From an uncultured Erythrobacter sp. (GTDB lineage: Bacteria > Pseudomonadota > Alphaproteobacteria > Sphingomonadales > Sphingomonadaceae), in contig CANNCZ010000002.1 of assembly GCA_947503275.1 (NCBI GenBank), forward strand, positions 1,074,733 through 1,138,732: a stretch of DNA of 64,000 nt, read 5' to 3'. Under the pieces are notes generated by a model. The model ran no database searches. It was not told where the DNA came from and saw only the letters and a program-made list of their open reading frames with translations. The translations under genes and the position numbers were made by a program. Of this stretch, positions 30,601 through 38,327 are shown piece after piece (the stretch's first letter is position 1; the number at the start of each line of letters is the position of its first letter).

Positions 30601-30915
30601 GGCGGCATGAGTGCGGCAGAGGCCCTGAGAGCAGGCACAATCGCGCCTGCACGCTCGCTGGGCATGGCCGACGATGTCGGCAGCCTGGAGGTGGGCAAAC
30701 TCGCTGACCTCGTGATCCTCAGCGCCGATCCCAGTGAGGACATCAGCAATTCGGATGACATCGTGCAGGTCATGCTAGGCGGGCGGTTGTACGATTCCGT
30801 AACCATGAATGAGGTTGCGACCGGTACGTCAACACGCCGCGCCTATTGGTGGGAGGGCACCGGAGCGGGCGGCTCTGAAACCGCCACGCATGCGGCAGCC
30901 GCGCACCAGGATTAA
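27631..30915 (+). CDS. Secreted amidohydrolase with N-terminal TolB-like/PD40 beta-propeller
   Basis: Repeated SPDG blades ([27 protein letters not shown]...) then [16 protein letters not shown] and [14 protein letters not shown]. Confidence 0.88.
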   Translation: [1094 protein letters not shown]

Positions 30916-30921
30916 GGCAGG

Positions 30922-31653
30922 CTAATCCGGCTCCGCTTCCATCAGCTTGCGCAGGTCTTTTAGAGCCTTTGCGCGAAGTTGATGGACGCGCGGGACGCTG
31001 ACTTCGATAATTTCTGCGATTTCGGTCAGGTTCAATTCTTCGACAAAGAACAGTTGCAGAACCAGTTTCTGCCGATCTTGCAACTGCGTCATCGCAGCGA
31101 TCAGTTGGTCGCGATCTTCTTGTCCGCACAACGCCTCAAACGGGTCAGGATCATCGCTGGCAAAGGCGGTGTTGCTGTCGTCATATTCGTCATTGATGGA
31201 TGAAAGGGTGACGGAGGAGCTTTCGATCTCGACCAGCTCGCCATCGCTCACGCCCATCGCCTCTGCGATCTGAGCGCGAGAGGGGTCTTGACCGGTTTGC
31301 GCGCGCAGTGCCTCCACCGCTTTGGTGTAGCGTGCGCGCTTCTTTCGCGCGGTGCGGGTGTCGTTCATTTGCCGCCGCAAAAGGTCGATCATGGCCCCGC
31401 GTGCGCGGATCTTGGCATAGGCGGCAAAGCCATCTTCGGTCGGGCCGCTATGACGCTGAGCGCATTCGGTAAGGGCAACAATGCCCGCTTGGATCAGGTC
31501 CTCGACCTCTAATCCGGCATGGCCTGAACCGTAAATGTGCCAGGCCGCGCGGTGGATCATGGGAAGGAACCGGCGCACGCGATCTTCCACCTCCTCACGC
31601 GAGGCAGTGCTGTAAGGCTGAGCGCCTGCAAAACTGGCTGTGTCGTGCTTCAT
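30922..31653 (-). CDS. fliA: Flagellar RNA polymerase sigma factor FliA
   Basis: Sigma-70 regions 2-4: DLIQAGIVALTECAQRHS, FAAYAKIRARGAMIDLLRRQ, LQLFFVEELNLTEIAEIIEVSVPRVHQLRAKALKDLR. Confidence 0.87.
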   Translation of the reverse strand: MKHDTASFAGAQPYSTASREEVEDRVRRFLPMIHRAAWHIYGSGHAGLEVEDLIQAGIVALTECAQRHSGPTEDGFAAYAKIRARGAMIDLLRRQMNDTRTARKKRARYTKAVEALRAQTGQDPSRAQIAEAMGVSDGELVEIESSSVTLSSINDEYDDSNTAFASDDPDPFEALCGQEDRDQLIAAMTQLQDRQKLVLQLFFVEELNLTEIAEIIEVSVPRVHQLRAKALKDLRKLMEAEPD

Positions 31654-32606
31654 GATGCAGGAATATGCATGGGCAACGGTTCAGGTGGCGCGCCAGGCGA
31701 CCCACGGGTTTCTACGGATTGAGGCGCGGCGAGTTGCTGCGGCTCTGAGCCGATTACACCGATGACGCTGACCGGCTGTGTCGCGGGCAATTCATTGATT
31801 GATAGCACAAGACAGCGGCTTGCTCTTTGGCTCAAAAGGCCAGTCAGAGCACGGCGTGCCGGCGGTTGAACGATCAGTGCAATCGGCCCTTTGGCCTCGT
31901 CGATGTGAGCACCGATGCGTTCAACGATCATGCTGCCGCAATCGGGCTCAATGATCGGTTGACCGGTACCCGGATCGACCATTCCGCCTAAGATCGCTCC
32001 CTCAAGCGCAGCGTCGAGTGTCACCACTTTCAGATGGTCACCCTGCTCGCAGATACGCGCGATCAGGCGGGCGCCCATATCTGCGCGCACGGCATCAATG
32101 ACCATATCAAAGTCTTGTGTGGTCTGAAGCGATAGTGCGAGACTGGTAAGCAATGGCTGTGGGTGTGACAGCCCAATCCCGTCCGCGATCAAAGCGCGGA
32201 ATATGCGGGTCAATGCGCCGAGCGACAGCGGGTCGGGATGGATCGCTTCGATCAAAGCCGGTGCGCGATCCTTGAGGTCATCAACTAGCGCGCGCACTTC
32301 TTCTGGGCCGAGCAATTGGTGGCTCTGCGCGAGCAATTCCTGATTGGCGTGAGTGGCGATAACGGTGCTCGGATCGACGGTCAGAAAGCCTTCCGACACG
32401 GCATGATCACGCGCGGATGGGTCGATCCACAGGGCGGGACAGTCAAAGCTGGGATCGCGCGTTGCCTCTCCATTTACGCCATGGCCGGGCCGGACATCGC
32501 CGGTATCAATCGCGAGCAGCCGTGATGGCTTGGCGGTCCCTTCCGCGATAGGCAGACCGCCCAGCAGCACGCGATACTCATTGGCGCTCGCATCGAGCGC
32601 AACAAA
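31650..32606 (-). pseudogene. flhA: FlhA C-terminal cytoplasmic domain only (N-terminal membrane domain absent)
   Basis: LDASANEYRVLLGGLPIAEG...RLLAIDTGD...ALWIDPSARDHAVSEGFLTVDPSTVIATH..QLLGPEEVRALVDDLKDRAPALIEAIHPDPLSLGALTRIFRALIADG matches the FlhA cytoplasmic region. The ORF from 32606 to 32768 is antisense to flhB, with no FPF (TM) domain. Confidence 0.75.
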
Positions 32607-33104
32607 CGGCTCAAGATGAGCATGCAGGACATGAAAGACGAGGGCAAGCAGACCGAAGGATCGCCCGAGGTCAAAATGGCCCGGCGTCAGCGTCAGCGCG
32701 ATCTCGCACGCGGTGGCGTGAGCAAAGCGATGCAAGACGCGCAGTTCGTCGTGGTCAACCCGATGCATTTTGCGGTCGCTCTAAAATACGATCCTGACCT
32801 TGCGCCCGCTCCCATAGTGCTGGCCAAGGGACGCGGGGAAACCGCCATGGCGATGCGCGAATTGGCGAGCGAACAGGACTTGCCGGTGCTGCATTATCCT
32901 CAACTCGCCCGTGCGCTCTATTTCACGACCCGCGCGAACCAGATGGTGCGCGAGGAATTGTATGTTGCCATCGCGTCACTGGTTGCATTCGTCCTATCAT
33001 TGAAGCGCGGCGACCGGCCCATTCGGCCGCAAGTTGATGTGCCGTCAGACCTCCACTTCGATGCCGATGGCAAGCCCGAACGCCCCGTCAAATCCCCCTC
33101 TTAA
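32595..33104 (+). pseudogene. flhB: FlhB C-terminal cytoplasmic domain only (N-terminal membrane domain absent)
   Basis: ERNKRLKMSMQDMKDEGKQTEGSPEVKMARRQRQRDLARGGVSKAMQDAQFVVVNPMHFAVALKYDPDLAPAPIVLAKG matches FlhB from the linker through the cleavage region. ATG 32616 is an internal Met. Confidence 0.75.
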
Positions 33105-33134
33105 TCCTGCCTGCGAAAGGCCGTTCTACGACCC

Positions 33135-34562
33135 ATGGATAATCCTGGCTCCTCAATCATCTCCGCCTTTGGTGCAGGCAGCGGCGTGAACTTTGTTCAG
33201 CTGGCTGACGACCTGTCAGAGGCGACGTTCTCCTTTCAACGCGGCAATCTGGAAACGCGCAATGAGACGCTGGAGGCGCGGATTTCCTCCGCCTCGTTGC
33301 TGCGCAACGCTCTGACGGGACTCTCCAGTGCGCTAGGCGACAGGATTCGAACGGGTGATCTCGCTCCGCGTGCGACCATCGGCAATCCGTCCGTGGTGAG
33401 CGTCTCGACCACACCTGGGCTTACGCCAACAGGCAGCTATTCGCTCGAAGTGTCGCAATTGGCTGAAAGCCAAACGCTAGTTTCGCAAAGCTTCGGCGCG
33501 AGTAGCGATTTGGTGGGCGAAGGCAATCTGTTTGTCCGTTTCGGCACAGTGGATGGCGCGAATTTCACCGAAGACACAGGGCAAACCGGGCTCAACATTG
33601 AAGTCACAGCCGACGATACGCTGGCAAGTCTGGCGAACAAGATCACTGCGGCCAGCGATGGCGGGCTGAGCGCCTATGTCGCCAATGGCACGGACGGTGC
33701 GCAGCTGGTGATTAAGGGGCGCGAGGGTGCGGTGAACGGATTTACTCTAGAAGGGCAAAGCAGCGCTTTGCTGCCGCTCGCGAACCCCGGCGATCTGTCT
33801 TACCTTTCATGGAATCCCGGCAGCGATGCTGTCGAATTGCGCACTACCGCGCAGGATGCCTTGTTTGAGCTAGACACTGTTCAACTCAGCAGCACCAGCA
33901 ACACCGTCACTGGCTTGCCCGAGGGGCTTACCTTTGATCTGAAAGCTACCAATATCGGCGACCCGACAGAGATTTCTTTCGAGAATGATGCAGGCGCGAT
34001 CACCAGCCTGATGACCGATTTCGTCGCCGCGCTGAATGATGTGACGCAGTTGCTAGGTGAAGAAGCGGCCAATGGCGGTATTCTGGCCAATGATCCGGGC
34101 GCACGCGAATTGCGGCGCGATTTGGGGCGTCTGACCAATCAAGTCATGATGCCCACCGCTGGCGAAGGCGAACCGTCCACTCTGGCGGATCTTGGCGTGT
34201 CGATCACGCGCGATGGTGCGTTTGAATTCGATGCTGCAAGGCTTGATGCGACTTTGTCGGAACAGCCCGATGCGACCGCAGCGATCTTCACCACTGGAGC
34301 ATTTGGCCTGTTCGCGACGATTGATAATCTGGCACGTGACAACACGCTTAGCTCTGATCCCGGATCGCTGGGCGGTTCGGTGGAGCGCTATGAAAATCAG
34401 ATCGAAAACAATGATGAGCGGCTGGTTACTATCGCTGAACAGCAGGAAAATCTCCGATCGCGCCTGACGCGTGAACTGATCGCGGCGGAGCAGCGGATTT
34501 CATCCTCGCAATCGACCTTGGATTTCCTGCGCCTGCAATTCAATTCGTCCAACGATTCATAA
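33135..34562 (+). CDS. fliD: Flagellar filament capping protein FliD
   Basis: N-term ISAFGAGSGVNFVQLADDLSEA, SYSLEVSQLAESQTLVSQSF, C-term coiled coil LTRELIAAEQRISSSQSTLDFLRLQFN. Confidence 0.83.
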   Translation: MDNPGSSIISAFGAGSGVNFVQLADDLSEATFSFQRGNLETRNETLEARISSASLLRNALTGLSSALGDRIRTGDLAPRATIGNPSVVSVSTTPGLTPTGSYSLEVSQLAESQTLVSQSFGASSDLVGEGNLFVRFGTVDGANFTEDTGQTGLNIEVTADDTLASLANKITAASDGGLSAYVANGTDGAQLVIKGREGAVNGFTLEGQSSALLPLANPGDLSYLSWNPGSDAVELRTTAQDALFELDTVQLSSTSNTVTGLPEGLTFDLKATNIGDPTEISFENDAGAITSLMTDFVAALNDVTQLLGEEAANGGILANDPGARELRRDLGRLTNQVMMPTAGEGEPSTLADLGVSITRDGAFEFDAARLDATLSEQPDATAAIFTTGAFGLFATIDNLARDNTLSSDPGSLGGSVERYENQIENNDERLVTIAEQQENLRSRLTRELIAAEQRISSSQSTLDFLRLQFNSSNDS

Positions 34563-34578
34563 GAGGTGAGAGAGGCAC

Positions 34579-34956
34579 GTGATGCACAAATTGTTGCCAC
34601 AACCTGCCGACGCGTATCGCCGGGTCGATCTCGACGCGCGGATTGAAGCATCGTCGGGTTCGGATCTGACACTGATCTGTCTCGAAGAGGCTGTGGCGGC
34701 TTTGAACCAAGCTTTGCTGGCTCTTGAGCGCAATCCGACGAAAGCACCAGCGGAGCCGCTATCGCGCGCCAATGGCATCGCGGTTTGGCTGGCGCGCAGC
34801 GTTGCGTCTGAGAACCCGCTGGCGACGGCGATGCAGCAGTTTTACGGCGGGCTCGCATCGACCATCACGCGAAATATGGTCCGCGCGTCTGTGGCCGAAC
34901 TGGAGCAGGCTCGCGATGACTTTGGCGACTTCCTTGCCGCAGCCAAGGCCGTTTAG
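34579..34956 (+). CDS. fliS: Flagellar export chaperone FliS
   Basis: Small helical protein immediately downstream of fliD; AYRRVDLDARIEASSGSDLTLICLEEAVAALNQAL. Confidence 0.72.
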   Translation: MMHKLLPQPADAYRRVDLDARIEASSGSDLTLICLEEAVAALNQALLALERNPTKAPAEPLSRANGIAVWLARSVASENPLATAMQQFYGGLASTITRNMVRASVAELEQARDDFGDFLAAAKAV

Positions 34957-35828
34957 CGGGCGTCGAATTCCGCGATGATTTCCGCTGCGTCGGCCGGGTC
35001 TTCGAACGGGTGAAAATGGGTGCGGTCGGGGCGATACATGTCTTCTCCCTGAGCAAACAAAGCCGCCAGTTTTGGCCAAGTGGGAGAGCCTTTGAAATCG
35101 TTGAGGTCGCTTTGTTTCGCGCGCACCACCAATGCTGGGATTTGCACGCGACTGACCGCTTCGTGGATCGCTGCATTGCTGCGGCTGGATGCGTAGATAC
35201 TGGCCTCCATTTCCGGCAAACACGCGAGTTCGTAGGTGCCATCATCAATCCGGGTCAGGCCATGGCGGCAATAATCCTCGAACACGCGGGGATCGAACAG
35301 ACAGTAAGGATCGCGCGGAGCAAACCGTTCGATCATCGCCTCAGGGGAGACAAAATCACGCTTTCGCCGGATACATGGATGCGGGGCGTCAGACGTGAAC
35401 AGGGCCGCACCCTCAGCATAAAACTCAGGCGCAAGAATCACCGGATCGAACAGCACCAGCTTGCTGAATGCATCGGACCGTTCGCTGGCGCATTGCGCCA
35501 AAGTGTGCGCGCCCATCGAATGACCAACGCCAACCGCGCCGCGAATGTGCAATTGCTCCATCAGCGCATTCACATCCGCCGACATCACCCGCCAATCGTC
35601 AATGGGCTCACCTTCGCTACGCCCATGACCGCGAAGGTCCAACGACAGCACGCGCCGGTCGGGAAACCGCTCGACAATCGCCTCAAAGGTCCGCCCGTGA
35701 AACCCCGTCGCATGAGCGAAGAGCAGAGGCGGTTCCTGATTACCCGGCTTTGCTCGCCATTCGTAGTAGGTGAGGGCGATGCCATTTACCTGAATTCTGC
35801 GGGTCGCAGGTTGGCCTGATGCGGTCAT
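34953..35828 (-). CDS. Alpha/beta hydrolase
   Basis: PPLLFAHATGFHGRTF, RVLSLDLRGHGRSEG, GVGHSMGAHTL nucleophile elbow. Confidence 0.85.
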   Translation of the reverse strand: MTASGQPATRRIQVNGIALTYYEWRAKPGNQEPPLLFAHATGFHGRTFEAIVERFPDRRVLSLDLRGHGRSEGEPIDDWRVMSADVNALMEQLHIRGAVGVGHSMGAHTLAQCASERSDAFSKLVLFDPVILAPEFYAEGAALFTSDAPHPCIRRKRDFVSPEAMIERFAPRDPYCLFDPRVFEDYCRHGLTRIDDGTYELACLPEMEASIYASSRSNAAIHEAVSRVQIPALVVRAKQSDLNDFKGSPTWPKLAALFAQGEDMYRPDRTHFHPFEDPADAAEIIAEFDAR

Positions 35829-35849
35829 ATTTCGGCGTCCTTGGCGAGA

Positions 35850-37061
35850 TTATTGGGAGGGTTCGGCTTTCTCACCGTCAATGTCCCCAACCGCTTCGTC
35901 CGGCAGGGCAGCCTTTAGGATCAAGAATCCGAGGATTGCCGCCACTAGCGAACCTGACAGGACGCCGACTTTTACCGCATCAATCTGCGCCGGATCATCG
36001 AATGCGAGGTTGCCGATAAACAGGCTCATCGTGAAACCAATCGCAGCCAACAAGGACAGGCCGTGGATTTTTCGCCAGCCAACGCCCTCAGGAAGGTTGG
36101 CGATACCGGCTTTCACCGCGACCCAAGCAAAGCCAACAATGCCCACTTGCTTGCCAATCAACAGACCCAACGCAATGCCGAGCGGCACGGGCTGTAACAG
36201 GTCTGCTGGCGACAGGCCGATCAAAGTCACGCCCGCATTGGCAAAACCGAAAATGGGGATGATTAGGAAAGCGACCCATGAATGTAGGCCGTGCTCCATC
36301 TTTTCAAGCATATGCGAACCATCGCGCGCGACCATCGGCACCATCATCGCTGCCGTCACTCCGGCAAGCGTCGCATGAACGCCTGATTTCAGGACAAAGA
36401 CCCACATGATGACGGTCAGCAGGACATAGGGTATAGTGGAAGCAATCCGCATCCGGCCAATGGCGAACAGCAAAGCAAGCGCAACGCCGCCACCGATCAG
36501 CATGTCGATCTTGATCTCTCCGGTGTAGAACAGAGCGATAACGGTAATCGCGCCAATATCGTCGATCACCGCAATGGCCAGCAGCAGGGCCTTCATTGCA
36601 ACCGGCACACGGGGGCCGAGCAGCGACAAAATGCCCAAGGCAAAGGCGATGTCAGTCGCTGCCGGGATCGCCCAACCACCAATCGTATCGGGTGAGTTGG
36701 CGTTGAAGCCGACGTAGATCAGCGCCGGGATCGCCATGCCGCCAATCGCTGCGGCTAAAGGCAGGGATGCCTTGTCCCAGCTCGACAATTGGCCGCCGAT
36801 AATCTCGCGTTTGACCTCTAATCCGATCAGGAAAAAGAAGATCGCCATCAAGCCGTCATTGATCCAAAGGAGCAACGCTTTGTCTATCTCAAACGCGCCG
36901 AATGACACGTTGAGCTTGGTTTCGAGCGTGCCGAAATATGCGGGGGCCAGCGGGCTGTTGGCAATAACCAATGCCAATGCAGCCGCGATGATCAAAACGA
37001 TCCCGCCTGCACTTTCCTGCTTGAGGAAGTCTTTGAGAGCGACGCTCACCCGATCGATCAT
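35850..37061 (-). CDS. nhaA: Na+/H+ antiporter NhaA
   Basis: FLKQESAGGIVLIIAAALALVIANSPLAPAY, GGWAIPAATDIAFALGILSLLGPRVPVAMKALLLAIAVIDDIGAI. Confidence 0.95.
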   Translation of the reverse strand: MIDRVSVALKDFLKQESAGGIVLIIAAALALVIANSPLAPAYFGTLETKLNVSFGAFEIDKALLLWINDGLMAIFFFLIGLEVKREIIGGQLSSWDKASLPLAAAIGGMAIPALIYVGFNANSPDTIGGWAIPAATDIAFALGILSLLGPRVPVAMKALLLAIAVIDDIGAITVIALFYTGEIKIDMLIGGGVALALLFAIGRMRIASTIPYVLLTVIMWVFVLKSGVHATLAGVTAAMMVPMVARDGSHMLEKMEHGLHSWVAFLIIPIFGFANAGVTLIGLSPADLLQPVPLGIALGLLIGKQVGIVGFAWVAVKAGIANLPEGVGWRKIHGLSLLAAIGFTMSLFIGNLAFDDPAQIDAVKVGVLSGSLVAAILGFLILKAALPDEAVGDIDGEKAEPSQ

Positions 37062-37207
37062 GTTCTATTTCACCTGAGAGAATTTGCAGATTGTTAGTCA
37101 CTAAACGTGCAAAAACCGCATCGGTGCCCGGAATTCTGACGGATTCAACCAATCTTTGCCAAAACCCTTCCGTGTAACTACCCTGCCCGAGGGGTTGGCG
37201 CTGTATA

Positions 37208-38302
37208 GTGCGCAAGGTTCGGGGGGACTGGGTGAAATTTGCGATTCGAAAATGGCTGGCGCGAGCGAGCGTGTTTGGAGCAGGGGTTGCTCTGACGAGT
37301 TGCAATATCGCCGATATCGAGGGGAAACAGGCTCCTCCGCGCCCCGTCAAACTCATCACGATTGCAGAAGCCTCATATCAGAGCTCCGGTAGCTTTCCTG
37401 CTGTCGTGCGCTCCGTCCGCACCACGAACCTAGCCTTTCAGGTCGGAGGCCAGATTATTGAGTGGAACGGTCGCAACGGTACGCAATTTCGCCGCGGTGA
37501 TGTGATCGGCCGTTTGGATGCGCGCAGTTTTCAGGCGTCTGTCGCACGGGCAGAAGCACAATTCTCCAACGCCAAAAGCGAGTTTGAGCGCGCTCAGCGA
37601 CTGATCGCAGAAGATGCGATTTCACGCAGTGTTGTCGAAGGGCGCGAGGCGCAGATGCAGGTTGCGCAGGCTGCCTTGGACACTGCGCGTAAAAACCTCT
37701 CGGACACTGTCCTGCGCGCGCCGTTCAGCGGTGCAGTGGGCCGATCGACGGTTGAGCAATTTCAAAATGTCGGGCCGCAGCAAACCGTCTTGGTCATGCA
37801 GAGCCGTTCAGTCGAAGCCATTGTGAATGTACCAGCGAGCTTTGTGCTCAACTCCAATTTGGTGCGCTATTCCAATGTAGAGGTCGAGCTGGACGCAGCG
37901 CCCGGCCGCCGCTTTGCCGCGCAGTTTCGCGGCGCCGTGGGACAGGCAGACAGCTCCTCGCAAACATTCGAAGTGAAATTCGGCTTTGAACCGCCGAGCG
38001 AATTGGTGGTCCTGACCGGTATGACCGCGACGTTCTTTTATGATGTGGAGGACATTGCGCTCGATGAAGAAGAGCGCGGCGTTTCGGTCCCCTTGACCGC
38101 TATCATGGCCGAAGGGGATTCGCGTTATGTTTGGATCGCCACCGGCACTGACAAGGTGCTGGAGCGGCGTGAGGTTCAGACTGCTGACGGAGTCGGAGAG
38201 AGTCTGACTGTGATTGATGGGCTAGGCGTTGGCGACACGATTGTCGCAGCGGGCGGGGCCTATTTGCAAGCCGGTGATCGTGTGCGCCAGTGGCAGGAAT
38301 GA
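37208..38302 (+). CDS. RND efflux periplasmic adaptor (MFP) lipoprotein
   Basis: Lipobox-like ALTSC; AFQVGGQIIEWNGRNGTQFRRGDVIGRLD; LSDTVLRAPFSGAVGRSTVEQFQNVGPQQTV. Confidence 0.88.
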   Translation: MRKVRGDWVKFAIRKWLARASVFGAGVALTSCNIADIEGKQAPPRPVKLITIAEASYQSSGSFPAVVRSVRTTNLAFQVGGQIIEWNGRNGTQFRRGDVIGRLDARSFQASVARAEAQFSNAKSEFERAQRLIAEDAISRSVVEGREAQMQVAQAALDTARKNLSDTVLRAPFSGAVGRSTVEQFQNVGPQQTVLVMQSRSVEAIVNVPASFVLNSNLVRYSNVEVELDAAPGRRFAAQFRGAVGQADSSSQTFEVKFGFEPPSELVVLTGMTATFFYDVEDIALDEEERGVSVPLTAIMAEGDSRYVWIATGTDKVLERREVQTADGVGESLTVIDGLGVGDTIVAAGGAYLQAGDRVRQWQE

Positions 38303-38327
38303 TGCGCAAATCACTGGGGTGTGCGCC

